Positions 43,104-52,084 of a stretch of DNA of 52,366 bases are shown here, piece by piece. The DNA is from an uncultured Lachnospiraceae bacterium (GTDB taxonomy: Bacteria; Bacillota; Clostridia; Lachnospirales; Lachnospiraceae), in NCBI GenBank assembly GCA_905209075.1, contig CAJLRL010000015.1:1-52366 (forward strand), read 5' to 3'. The notes below the pieces were generated by a model. The model did not search any database and was not told where the DNA came from. It saw nothing but the letters and a program-made list of their open reading frames with translations. The translations under genes were made by a program, and so were the position numbers. Position 1 is the first letter of the stretch, and the number at the start of each line of letters is the position of its first letter.

Positions 43104-43979
43104 ATGGAAATTAAATTAGAAAATGATATTTTAGAAGTTACAATAAACTCAAAAGGAGCAGAGCTGTCAAGCATAACAGGGAAGGAAACGGCAGTGCAGT
43201 ATCTGTGGGACGCAGATGAAAAGTACTGGAAAAGAAGTGCGCCGGTATTGTTTCCGTTTGTAGGAAGCCTGAAGGGAAAAAAATATATATACGATGGCAG
43301 AGAATATCCAATGGGACAGCATGGATTTGCCCGTGACATGGAGTTTGAAATCGAATCACAGAAAAACGATGAAGCATGGTTTCTGCTCCGCTCAAATATG
43401 GAAACACTTGTGAAATATCCATTTGAATTTGAACTTAAGGTAGGTTATAAGCTTGAGGGCAGCAGTATAAAAGTGTATTGGATAGTTAAAAATATAGATA
43501 CAAAAGAACTGCTCTTCTCGATCGGCGGACATCCTGCATTTATGTGTCCGGTATCGGATGATATAAAGCAGTCTGACTGCTATATTAAATTTGATACAGA
43601 AAAAGATCTTAAATATGGACTTTTAAACAGTGATGGACTTCTTTTAAATGATGTACATACTTTAAAAAACGAAAATGGATTTTGTAAGATAGATGAGCAT
43701 ATGTTTGACAAGGATGCTCTTATCATAGAGGGAAAACAGGCATCAAAGGTAAGTCTTTGTACACCTGACAAAAAGCCATATCTTACAGTAATCTTTGACG
43801 CACCGCTCTTTGGACTCTGGTCACCGGCAGGAAAAAATGCACCGTTTGTATGTATTGAGCCGTGGTATGGAAGATGTGACAGGGCTGATTTTGCCGGAAC
43901 ACTGGCAGAACGTGAGTATGGAAATAAACTCGCTGCCGGAGAGGAATACAAGAAAGAATTTACTATAACAATAGAATAA
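43104..43979 (+). CDS. Aldose 1-epimerase-like protein (LacX-type)
   Basis: Beta-sandwich galactose-mutarotase-superfamily protein of about 290 residues. GAELSSITGKETAVQYLWDADEKYWKRSAPVLFPFVGSLK is the standard N-terminal region of the LacX-like branch. GGHPAFMCPV carries a catalytic-type His, and CIEPWYGRCD supplies the Glu at the C-terminal end. It interconverts anomers of a sugar or sugar phosphate; the actual sugar is unknown. It starts three bases after the MATE gene and closes a run that begins at the ABC ATPase (33266). Confidence 0.9.
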   Translation: MEIKLENDILEVTINSKGAELSSITGKETAVQYLWDADEKYWKRSAPVLFPFVGSLKGKKYIYDGREYPMGQHGFARDMEFEIESQKNDEAWFLLRSNMETLVKYPFEFELKVGYKLEGSSIKVYWIVKNIDTKELLFSIGGHPAFMCPVSDDIKQSDCYIKFDTEKDLKYGLLNSDGLLLNDVHTLKNENGFCKIDEHMFDKDALIIEGKQASKVSLCTPDKKPYLTVIFDAPLFGLWSPAGKNAPFVCIEPWYGRCDRADFAGTLAEREYGNKLAAGEEYKKEFTITIE

Positions 43980-44001
43980 GATTTTGCCGTATATACAAAA
44001 G

Positions 44002-44044
44002 AACTGCGCAGTGCCGGATTAAGGTGTAGACTGCGCAGTTTTTA
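44002..44044. terminator. Bidirectional terminator
   Basis: A perfect 11-bp inverted repeat (AACTGCGCAGT 44002-44012 and ACTGCGCAGTT 44030-44040) with A-rich left and T-rich right flanks, between the mutarotase gene and the convergent metalloprotease-like gene. Confidence 0.8.
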
Positions 44045-44734
44045 TCATTTATATTTGGTACGGAGCAGCCATTTCTGATCTATCTTTTTAAGGTCATCAC
44101 CAAAACGTATGTGAAGCCGCACAGACCCTTCAAGTTTTTCTATCTGTTCAATTGTTCCGGGGCCGAATTTCGGATGATTTACCATATCTCCTTTATTATA
44201 TTTTACAATACTGTTTTTTGAGCGTTCATATTCTTTCTGACGATTATACCTATCGCGGATAGGTATGCTCTTATCGTGTATTTTATTTTTGAGAGCAGCA
44301 TCATAGTCATGTTTTATGAGACTTTCGCCAGCTTTGTAATATGGTGTAGGTGCGGCTCCGACGAGTGAGCAGCAGTATTTCCATGCACTTCCGTGTATTC
44401 CGGGCTGCCATGTGTATTTCTTTGGAATTTCCATATTGTATTGCATATAATGGGCATATTCATGTTTGTAGAGGTCAAAACGGTCGCTTTTTGAAAGTGG
44501 ATTTTCTACGCAGTACCCTATAAATAAAAGTGAAAAATGAAATTCCTCTTCATTTTGACCGGCTTTTGGGGTGTAGGAACCAAGACTGTCTTCCTCAAAT
44601 CCAAATGTTACAGGAATCCGTGCCGCATGAAGACCGAATTTATGGTCCAGTTTTTCATATAAAAATCGTATCTCTGCCAGGTGGATTTTTACTTCATTTT
44701 CAAGGAGCCTTCTTATATTTTCATCTATTCTCAT
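44045..44734 (-). CDS. SprT-like zincin with C-terminal Tudor/CarD-like domain
   Basis: The zinc-protease motif HEYAH (His91, Glu92, His95) and a downstream HGSAW (His114, the likely third ligand, as in SprT proteins) indicate a metallopeptidase-type fold. A basic linker follows (about residues 140-178). The end (GDMVNHPKFGPGTIEQIE..VRLHIRFGDDLKKIDQKWL) matches the small barrel found at the C-terminus of UvrD/PcrA helicases and in CarD-like proteins, which binds RNA polymerase in those cases. The combination suggests action at DNA-protein or transcription complexes, but this is inference. 229 residues. Weak upstream GAGG ribosome site. Confidence 0.75.
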   Translation of the reverse strand: MRIDENIRRLLENEVKIHLAEIRFLYEKLDHKFGLHAARIPVTFGFEEDSLGSYTPKAGQNEEEFHFSLLFIGYCVENPLSKSDRFDLYKHEYAHYMQYNMEIPKKYTWQPGIHGSAWKYCCSLVGAAPTPYYKAGESLIKHDYDAALKNKIHDKSIPIRDRYNRQKEYERSKNSIVKYNKGDMVNHPKFGPGTIEQIEKLEGSVRLHIRFGDDLKKIDQKWLLRTKYK

Positions 44735-44767
44735 GTATTTTACCTCTTTAATTATTTACTTAAATTC

Positions 44768-44859
44768 TCAACATTCTATTGTGGTAAGGTGCCGTCCGGG
44801 GGTGGGCTTATGCATCTTCCGTTAGCGGAACATGCATAAGCCCGCCCCCGGACGACACC
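44768..44859. repeat. Compact hairpin related to the 554-bp fold-back element
   Basis: Arms 44788-44815 and 44832-44859 pair over 28 bp (one G-U, one mismatch), and the tip TTCCG-TTAG-CGGAA extends the hairpin to about 33 bp. The flank TCAACATTCTA (44768-44778) is identical to 33155-33165 in the right arm of the fold-back element, and TTCTATTGTGG (44774-44784) is identical to 32653-32663 in its left arm. The GTGCCGTC..GGG block and the CTTCCG.TAG.GGAAC tip are shared too. It lies in the gap between two divergent genes and has no T tract, so it is probably not a terminator. Confidence 0.8.
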
Positions 44860-45100
44860 ATAAATATTTAATTTTGCAATCTACATATTACTATAATAAG
44901 TTGTGTATGAAAAGAAAAAAATATCAGCTGCGAAAACAGTACACTTTTTTTCGAAAAAAATATTTCACAAATATTTGTTTCGAAAATTATCTAAAATATT
45001 CAAGACTAAAAGTACTATTCATAAAAGATATAGGTCTATTTTGCTTATAAAATGGTAATTATTACTAAAAAAGCATGTTCATATTCTATATTTCTCCTAA
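44860..45100 (+). other. AT-rich upstream region of the amylase gene
   Basis: Apart from the hairpin above, this part of the 452-base gap shows only A/T tracts and two TTTCGAAAA-like palindromes (around 44947 and 44979). No gene with a ribosome site is visible. Confidence 0.4.
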
Positions 45101-45160
45101 TTGCCGAAAAAAAACGAAAAGAATATAATTAAATTACGAAAAGGTACGAAAATAAGTACC
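45101..45160 (+). promoter_or_regulatory. Amylase promoter with repeated ACGAAAA and inverted repeat
   Basis: TTGCCG (45101-45106) and TATAAT (45124-45129) are separated by exactly 17 bases, so transcription should start near 45136. ACGAAAA occurs at 45114-45120, 45136-45142 and 45146-45152, inside the spacer, at the start point and just after it. GGTAC-N8-GTACC (45143-45160) lies immediately downstream. The same ACGAAAA begins the LacI-type operators of the cellobiose locus. Control by a LacI/MalR-like repressor is likely but inferred. Confidence 0.55.
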
Positions 45161-45186
45161 CAAAATTAAGGCAAGGAGAGGAAAAT

Positions 45187-48100
45187 ATGAAGAAATTAAC
45201 AGGGAGAGTGACTAGTGTGTCTCTTGCTTTTGTTATGGCTGCGAGTGTGTTTCAGACACTGCCGCAGACAGCACAGCCTGTAATGGCTGATGAGACAGAA
45301 GATACGACAGCACAGTTAACCTCTAAGGTATCAGATCTGGTTCAGGTAAAGATTGGCGATACATTAAATACGCTTAATCTTTATAATAATGGTGTTTATG
45401 AGGCAAAAGTGGCACTGCCTGCCGGGGAAAGCACAGCAACGCTTTTAATAAACGGCGAAGAGACATCATTGTCTGATACAGTAACCCTTGATGCAGCAGG
45501 GGATGTATATTTCAGACTGCAAAATGGAGAACTTAAGGATTCAGTTAATGAAACAATAGTACATACAGCCGCATGGGTTGGAACAATCGGTGACTTTTCA
45601 TACTTAAAAGACGCATCAGATCCGGAATCTGCATATACTATTGGAAGCTGGACCCCGGCGGATGAAAATGCGGAGCTTGATTATATCGGAGGCGGTATAT
45701 ATGAGCGCACATTTTATATGAATGCGGTAGAAACGGATACTGATATTGAATATAAGGTGGCATTTGATGATGGCTGGGATCATTCAATCGGAAAAGATGG
45801 AAATAATGCGGAAATTACAATTCCGGCAGGAACCACATCAGTTACAATATTCTGCGATGAGATAAATGGGAAACTGTATGATTCTGTATCTTCAGAACCT
45901 ATCAACATAACACAGAATACAGGAACGGTTACAAAGCCGGCATTTTGTACAACAGTATCACTTATAGGCTCTGCAAGAGATAACGATGCATGGGAAGCTG
46001 GTGTGAAAGGATATGAATTCACACAGATTTCGGACACGCTTTATCTTTATCAGAAAGTATTTAACAAGGGAGCTTACGAGTATAAAACAATATTTGATTA
46101 CACAAACTGGTATGAGAAAAAAGACGGAAACACATTACTTAACATATCAGAGGACAACACAAATGTTGTATTTTTATATGATGCATCGACAGAAGGACTT
46201 TACGATACTGTAAATAATCCATCCGATGTTGCGCAGTATCTTGGAATGCAGGCAGCACCGGCAAAGGCTGAGATCGTAAGTAAAGGAAATGGAGACGTAG
46301 AGTTTATCACGGTTGCAGATGATGCAGAAAATGTCTCACTTGTGTATGGAATAAGATCAGAAGTCGAAGCAGACGAAAAAGCGCTTACAACGGTTTCGTG
46401 TAAAAAGACCGGTAATGGGGGATATTCATCAGGTGCGATAAGCTTTGGTGATGAAAAAGCCGAGATAGTTTATTACTATGAGGTGGATGGCGAAAAAGTT
46501 CTTGATGGAGCAGCAGAAAAAGTTACGGTAGGAGCTTACGATTACTCATTATATGAGAAGCCTGAATATGCAGGAAGAACAGTAAGTATTCCGGGAACAC
46601 TCCCATCAGACGATGGAAATTGGAATGCCGCATCAAATGTTATGACATACAAAGGAAACGGAATGTATGAATACACATTTAAAGATGTTCCGGCTGGAAA
46701 CTATGAGTACAAGATTGCATTAGACAAAGCATGGACAGAAAACTATGGAGCAGACGGAATCCAGGGTGGCAGCAATATAGCTCTCACAGTACCGGATACA
46801 CAGGATGTAACAGTTTATTACAATGACTACACACATCTTACTGCAACATCAGTAGATTACATTATCGCAGATGTATCACTGTCAGGAAGCGGTATTGAGG
46901 ACGGAACAAAATTAAGCGATAGTGGACTTACAGGAATATATACAGCAGCAGTCGATTTAGGGGAAGGTACATATTCGGACATAAAGCTTACATATAATGA
47001 AAAAGAATTTGAGTTTAGTGAATTTAAATTAGAAGCAGCAAAGCGTGTTACATTCTACTTTGATCCTGTTTCTGAGATATATTATTGCAACGCATCAGAT
47101 CAGGCGATCGAGACAGAAAATGTAAAATATGATTCTAAAGATATAGAATTTAAAGATCCATTCGGAGCTGTGGCAACAGGAGAGAATGTGACATTCAAGA
47201 TCCAGACAGGAGAGGATATCACATCAGTAAAGCTTGTCATCAAGGGAATGGAGAAAAACAATCTCGAGATGGAAAAAGACGGCGAAGCCGTTGATGGAAT
47301 CCAGAAATGGACAGTTACAACAAAGTTCAGCCAGATAGGAGCAAATACATATTATTTTGCAATCTCAAATGGCTTTTCTGTATCAATCTATGCAGATGAT
47401 GACGGAAACTACGGAACAGGAACAGTCACAGATCTGACAAACATTAAGCCATATGATCTTATTGTATATAAGGATGGATATGAGACACCTGACTGGATGA
47501 AGAATGCAGTCATTTACCAGATATTCCCTGAAAGATTTTATGATGCAGACGAATCAAATGATAAGGCTCAGATATCTGCAAGAGGTACAGAAAATTATGA
47601 ATATGTGAATGACTGGTATACACTTCCGGAGAATCCGGAGCAGGAGGAACGCCTTACAAAAGAAGAATATGAAGCAGCCGGAGCATTTTACGGAGATGGA
47701 AACTGGAGCAATGAGATATACGGAGGAGACTTAAAGGGAATCACAGAAAGAATAGATTACCTTAAAGCACTCGGGGTAAATGTAATTTACTTAAACCCAG
47801 TATTTTCTTCAATATCAAGCCACAGATATGATACAAGTGACTATACAAAGATCGATCCGATCCTTGGAACTCTCGGGGATTTTGAAGAGTTAGTAAATAT
47901 TGCAAAAGAAAATAATATGCATGTAGTACTCGATGGAGTATTTAACCATGTGTCAGACGATTCTATCTATTTCGATCGTTATTACAAATATCTTGAAGCC
48001 GGAACGGACAAGGTTGGAGCTTATCCATACTGGGCATATGTATATGATACAATGTCTGAAAAAGACGTAAGCATAGACGAAGCACAGACGATCGCAAAGA

Positions 48101-50292
48101 AATACTTTGAGGATGAGTATGGAATTACAGACTTCTCTTACACTGAGTGGTTTAATGTAACACAGGATACTTTAAAGGACGATGATGGCAATGATGTCAA
48201 AGATTCAATCGGACAAAGAGCAGGAAAAGCTGTATACGGATACGAAGGCTGGTGGGGATATGACAGCATGCCTGTTATAAAATCAACAAATGGTTCTGAG
48301 TATCAGACAGGAAACTGGGGAGAAGAGATCATAGGAAATGACGACAGCACAAGTGTAACCCAGTACTGGCTCGAAAAAGGTTCAAACGGCTGGAGACTTG
48401 ATGTTGCAAACGAGGTTTCAGATGAGACATGGCAGAATTTCCGTGAATCGGTAAAAGCGCTTGATGATGACAATGTAATTATCGGAGAGATCTGGACAGA
48501 TGCTTCAAAATATTTACTTGGAGATATGTATGATTCAGTAATGAATTATGTATTCAGGGATGCTGTGATAGGCTTTGCAAAGGGCGGAAGCGCACAGGAT
48601 GCGATGAATACACTTGAAAGAATACGTGAGCGTTATCCAAAGGAAGCATTTTATGCAATGATGAACCTTGTAAGCTCACATGATACATCCAGAGTTTTAT
48701 CATTCCTTGACGGAATCGGTGATGACAGGGAAGACAAAACAATAAACGGAGCATTCCCAAGATATGAGACAACCTCTGATCTTGCAAAACAAAGACAGTA
48801 TCTTGTAGCTTTCATGCAGTTTACATATGCAGGAGCACCTACAATCTACTATGGAGATGAGATCGGCATGGTAGGAGCAGATGATCCTGATGACAGACGT
48901 GCATTTGAATGGGGCAAAGGAAATAAGGAGCTTGTCACATGGTATGCAACACTTGCTCAGATCAGAAACAGCTATGCAGCACTTAGGACAGGAACGGTAG
49001 AGCCATTTGAAACAGGCTGTGATAATATAATGAGTTATGTAAGAGGCGATGATACAGACCGCATGATCGTGCTTTCAAACAACAGCTCGGATGAGCAGGA
49101 GATAACTATTGATACAGAAAATTTGGGTGTAAGTGCATCAGAGCTTACTGACTTGATCTCAGGAAGTAGATACACAGTGTCAGATGGAAAAGTTACAGTA
49201 ACGGTTCCTGCACTTAAAGGTGTTATTCTTACAAATGACGTAAAGACAATATCTGTAAATACAGATGATCTTGCACCGGCATATGATCCAGGCTACATTG
49301 TCGAAGTAAGAAAAGATATTGTGGCAGATGATGAAAAGAAAGACGATACATCAAAAACAGAAGATGAAAAGAAGGATGACACATCGAAAGCAGAAGATGA
49401 AAAGAAGGATGACACATCGAAAGCAGAAGATGTAAAGAAGGACGATACATCAAAGGCAGAAGATGTAAAGAAGGACGATACATCGAAAGCAGAAGATGTA
49501 AAGAAGGACGATACATCAAAAGCAGAAGATGTAAAGAAGGATGATACATCGAAAACAGATGATACAACAGCATCTGGCACAACAAAAACTGATACAACAG
49601 CAGATACTGCAGATAGTACAGAAAAAACTGTTACATCAGCAGCAAAAGAAACTGTAGATTGGGATAAGGAAGCAGATGCAATTAAAAATGCAGATCCAAA
49701 AGCAGTTCTTTCTGTAAAGATGGATGAATCCGGAATACTTCCTACAAATATACTTGAGGCATTAAAGGGAACAGACAAGAAGCTTGTCCTTGATATGGGA
49801 AATGGAATCAAATGGATCATAAACGGAGCAGATATTTCAAAAATTCCATCTAAAGATATAGATATGTCAGTGACTGTCGGTGGAAATGCTGTACCGGAAA
49901 ATGTAATAAAGAACAGTAATCTTGGAAAAGATGTAAAGAAAACACTTCAGGTAAGCCTTGGACATGATGGAGAATTTGGATTTAAACCGGTCCTTTCACT
50001 GGAAATAGGAAAAGAATATGCAGGACAGTATGCAAATCTGTATTACTATAATCCAGACACAAAGAAGCTTGAAGGACAGGTTTCGGTACTCGTAAAGAAT
50101 GATGGAACAGCACAATTTACATTTGAGCATGCTTCTGATTATGTTATTTCAGTAACTGATGAGGCAGCAATAACAAACACTAAAAAATCACCAAACGGCG
50201 GAGATGACCAGAACATGGCATTATACATTGCCCTTATGGGATTTGCAGCAGCAATGATCGGAGTATCTGTATACCGCAAAAAAAGATCATAG
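45187..50292 (+). CDS. Cell-surface multimodular GH13 amylase (amylopullulanase-like)
   Basis: Starch- or pullulan-degrading enzyme anchored outside the cell. Modules: signal peptide (about residues 1-34), three X25-like starch-binding repeats (about 120-230, 255-345, 455-560), a further beta module, a CBM34-like N-domain (about 645-765), then the GH13 barrel. Catalytic motifs: DGVFNH (916-921), GWRLDVANE with nucleophile Asp1072, GEIW with acid Glu1101, and SSHDT with Asp1166. After the barrel come a beta domain, seven acidic 11-residue repeats (1383-1459), a Thr-rich linker, another domain, then SPNGGD (from 1668), a hydrophobic helix and RKKRS, a sortase-type signal lacking the usual Thr-Gly. 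At 1701 residues it is large. AAGGAGAG ribosome site. Confidence 0.93.
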   Translation: MKKLTGRVTSVSLAFVMAASVFQTLPQTAQPVMADETEDTTAQLTSKVSDLVQVKIGDTLNTLNLYNNGVYEAKVALPAGESTATLLINGEETSLSDTVTLDAAGDVYFRLQNGELKDSVNETIVHTAAWVGTIGDFSYLKDASDPESAYTIGSWTPADENAELDYIGGGIYERTFYMNAVETDTDIEYKVAFDDGWDHSIGKDGNNAEITIPAGTTSVTIFCDEINGKLYDSVSSEPINITQNTGTVTKPAFCTTVSLIGSARDNDAWEAGVKGYEFTQISDTLYLYQKVFNKGAYEYKTIFDYTNWYEKKDGNTLLNISEDNTNVVFLYDASTEGLYDTVNNPSDVAQYLGMQAAPAKAEIVSKGNGDVEFITVADDAENVSLVYGIRSEVEADEKALTTVSCKKTGNGGYSSGAISFGDEKAEIVYYYEVDGEKVLDGAAEKVTVGAYDYSLYEKPEYAGRTVSIPGTLPSDDGNWNAASNVMTYKGNGMYEYTFKDVPAGNYEYKIALDKAWTENYGADGIQGGSNIALTVPDTQDVTVYYNDYTHLTATSVDYIIADVSLSGSGIEDGTKLSDSGLTGIYTAAVDLGEGTYSDIKLTYNEKEFEFSEFKLEAAKRVTFYFDPVSEIYYCNASDQAIETENVKYDSKDIEFKDPFGAVATGENVTFKIQTGEDITSVKLVIKGMEKNNLEMEKDGEAVDGIQKWTVTTKFSQIGANTYYFAISNGFSVSIYADDDGNYGTGTVTDLTNIKPYDLIVYKDGYETPDWMKNAVIYQIFPERFYDADESNDKAQISARGTENYEYVNDWYTLPENPEQEERLTKEEYEAAGAFYGDGNWSNEIYGGDLKGITERIDYLKALGVNVIYLNPVFSSISSHRYDTSDYTKIDPILGTLGDFEELVNIAKENNMHVVLDGVFNHVSDDSIYFDRYYKYLEAGTDKVGAYPYWAYVYDTMSEKDVSIDEAQTIAKKYFEDEYGITDFSYTEWFNVTQDTLKDDDGNDVKDSIGQRAGKAVYGYEGWWGYDSMPVIKSTNGSEYQTGNWGEEIIGNDDSTSVTQYWLEKGSNGWRLDVANEVSDETWQNFRESVKALDDDNVIIGEIWTDASKYLLGDMYDSVMNYVFRDAVIGFAKGGSAQDAMNTLERIRERYPKEAFYAMMNLVSSHDTSRVLSFLDGIGDDREDKTINGAFPRYETTSDLAKQRQYLVAFMQFTYAGAPTIYYGDEIGMVGADDPDDRRAFEWGKGNKELVTWYATLAQIRNSYAALRTGTVEPFETGCDNIMSYVRGDDTDRMIVLSNNSSDEQEITIDTENLGVSASELTDLISGSRYTVSDGKVTVTVPALKGVILTNDVKTISVNTDDLAPAYDPGYIVEVRKDIVADDEKKDDTSKTEDEKKDDTSKAEDEKKDDTSKAEDVKKDDTSKAEDVKKDDTSKAEDVKKDDTSKAEDVKKDDTSKTDDTTASGTTKTDTTADTADSTEKTVTSAAKETVDWDKEADAIKNADPKAVLSVKMDESGILPTNILEALKGTDKKLVLDMGNGIKWIINGADISKIPSKDIDMSVTVGGNAVPENVIKNSNLGKDVKKTLQVSLGHDGEFGFKPVLSLEIGKEYAGQYANLYYYNPDTKKLEGQVSVLVKNDGTAQFTFEHASDYVISVTDEAAITNTKKSPNGGDDQNMALYIALMGFAAAMIGVSVYRKKRS
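49333..49563 (+). repeat. Seven 33-bp tandem repeats within the amylase gene
   Basis: Seven 33-base units in succession encode [EV]KKDDTSK[AT][ED]D. The first three units begin with Glu (gaa) and the last four with Val (gta), showing recent duplication of blocks. The segment is highly charged and probably acts as a flexible spacer through the cell wall. The unit count may vary among strains. Confidence 0.92.
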
Positions 50293-50367
50293 TGATATAT
50301 AGAATATTAAGGCTTGTGAGTTTGACAAAATGAACGATTACTGCTATTCTTAGATACGCTATCAGAT

Positions 50368-50404
50368 AAAGGACGCTGACTTTATATAGCCAGCGTCCTT
50401 TTAT
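50368..50404 (+). terminator. Terminator after the amylase gene
   Basis: AAAGGACGCTG pairs with CAGCGTCCTTT (11 bp) around a 12-nt loop, followed by TTATT. Confidence 0.75.
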
Positions 50405-50445
50405 TGTGTAATGGTACACACATATGTGTTTTAGGAAGGAAATAT

Positions 50446-52047
50446 ATGGAAACAGTAAAGTTTGAAGAATTGAATCTTACCCCACAGATAATGAGAGCTA
50501 TAAAGGAAATCGGATTTGAGGAGGCAACCCCTATACAAAGCCAGGCGATCCCGGCTGTACTTAGTGGCTCTGATGTAATAGGACAGGCACAGACAGGAAC
50601 AGGAAAGACGGCATCGTTTGGAATCCCGCTTCTCATGAAGGTTGACCCACATAATAAAAAGACACAGGCGATCGTTCTTTCACCTACGAGGGAGCTTGCT
50701 ATACAGTCAGCAGAAGAAATAAGAAAGTTTGCAAAATATATGCATGGTGTAAAAGTGCTCTGCGTATATGGAGGACAGGATATCGGACGCCAGATAAAGT
50801 CGTTAAAGGGCGGTGCCCAGATCATAATCGGAACGCCAGGAAGGATAATGGATCATCTGCGCAGACACACGATAAAATGTGAGTGTGTTGATACGATAGT
50901 CCTTGATGAGGCTGATGAGATGCTGAACATGGGATTTCGTGAGGATATTGAGACAATCCTTGAATATATTCCAAACGAGGATCACCAGACAGTGCTTTTT
51001 TCTGCAACAATGCCAAAGCCTATTCTTGACATAACAAGAAAGTATCAGAAAAAAGATGTAAAGCATATCAAAATAACAAAGAAGGAGCTGACAGTTCCAA
51101 ATATAGAGCAGTACTATTATGATGTCAGAAGACATGATAAAATAGATGTACTCACACGTCTTTTAGAATATTATTCACCTAAATTATCAGTTGTGTTCTG
51201 TAATACAAAAAGAATGGTGGATGAACTTGCCTCAGAACTTACAAGCCGTGGATATCTTGCCGAGGCACTTCACGGAGATATGAAGCAGCAGCAGAGAGAT
51301 CGTGTGATGAAGAATTTCAGAAACGGAAAAACGGAAATCCTTATTGCAACAGATGTTGCAGCAAGAGGAATAGATGTAGACGATATCGAGGCGGTCTTTA
51401 ACTTTGATATACCTCAGGACGATGAGTATTATGTCCACAGGATAGGACGTACCGGACGTGCCGGAAGATGTGGAAGGGCATTTTCTTTTGTAAAAGGAAA
51501 AGAAGTTTACAAACTAAAGGATATCATGCGGTACTGCAAGACAAAAATCTATGCACAGCCTATCCCTTCAAGAGATGATGTGGCATCTATAAAGGCTGAA
51601 AAGGTACTCGAAGAGATTGGAAATATTATCGAAAACGAGAATCTGCGCGACATGATAGAACTCATAGAACAGCAGGTAAATACATCTGATTACACTGCAA
51701 TGGACATTGCGGCAGCGTTTTTAAAACAGTCCATATCGGGGATTGAATTATCCAAAGAAGACAGGGATATGGACAGTGCATTCGATGAGGATACGGGTGC
51801 AGAAGAGGGCATGGTACGGCTTTTCATCAATATAGGAAAGAAGCAGAAAATAAAACCGGGTGATATTTTAGGCGCTGTGGCAGGAGAGGCAAAGATACCG
51901 GGTAAAGTTGTCGGAGCGATAGATATGTACGATAACTATACATTTGTCGAGGTGCCAAAAGATTACGGAAAAGACGTGCTCCGTGCAATGAAGAATGTAA
52001 AGATCAAAGGAAAAAGTGTAAACGTAGAACCGGCTAACAGACGATAG
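50446..52047 (+). CDS. DEAD-box RNA helicase with DbpA-like RNA-binding domain
   Basis: ATP-dependent RNA unwinding, of the CsdA/DeaD kind involved in ribosome assembly, cold adaptation and RNA decay. Q motif FEELNLTPQIMRAIKEIGFEEATPIQ, Walker A AQTGTGKT (48-55), PTRELA, DEAD, SAT and HRIGRTGRAGR are all present. The last about 75 residues (MVRLFINIGKKQKIKPGDILGAVAGEAKIPGKVVGAIDMYDNYTFVEV) are the DbpA-type RRM. I start at ATG 50446 behind AGGAAGGA; an upstream in-frame ATG lies in the leader without such a site. At 533 residues it is of normal size. A terminator follows. Confidence 0.95.
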   Translation: METVKFEELNLTPQIMRAIKEIGFEEATPIQSQAIPAVLSGSDVIGQAQTGTGKTASFGIPLLMKVDPHNKKTQAIVLSPTRELAIQSAEEIRKFAKYMHGVKVLCVYGGQDIGRQIKSLKGGAQIIIGTPGRIMDHLRRHTIKCECVDTIVLDEADEMLNMGFREDIETILEYIPNEDHQTVLFSATMPKPILDITRKYQKKDVKHIKITKKELTVPNIEQYYYDVRRHDKIDVLTRLLEYYSPKLSVVFCNTKRMVDELASELTSRGYLAEALHGDMKQQQRDRVMKNFRNGKTEILIATDVAARGIDVDDIEAVFNFDIPQDDEYYVHRIGRTGRAGRCGRAFSFVKGKEVYKLKDIMRYCKTKIYAQPIPSRDDVASIKAEKVLEEIGNIIENENLRDMIELIEQQVNTSDYTAMDIAAAFLKQSISGIELSKEDRDMDSAFDEDTGAEEGMVRLFINIGKKQKIKPGDILGAVAGEAKIPGKVVGAIDMYDNYTFVEVPKDYGKDVLRAMKNVKIKGKSVNVEPANRR

Positions 52048-52054
52048 AGACATT

Positions 52055-52084
52055 AAACCGACAGCAGAACGCTGCCGGTTTTTG
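52055..52084 (+). terminator. Terminator after the helicase gene
   Basis: AAACCG-A-CAGC pairs with GCTG-C-CGGTTT around AGAAC, followed by T residues. Confidence 0.75.

Noticed and set aside
44832..45050. 72-codon ORF between the hairpin and the amylase promoter
   Set aside because: It begins inside the hairpin arm, has no ribosome site and is A/T low complexity.
49333..49563. Possible CRISPR or direct-repeat origin
   Set aside because: Contiguous 33-bp coding units in frame, no spacers and no replication genes.
49229..49820. Two minus-strand ORFs of 122 and 175 codons
   Set aside because: They are antisense readings of the acidic repeats in the amylase gene; no ribosome site.
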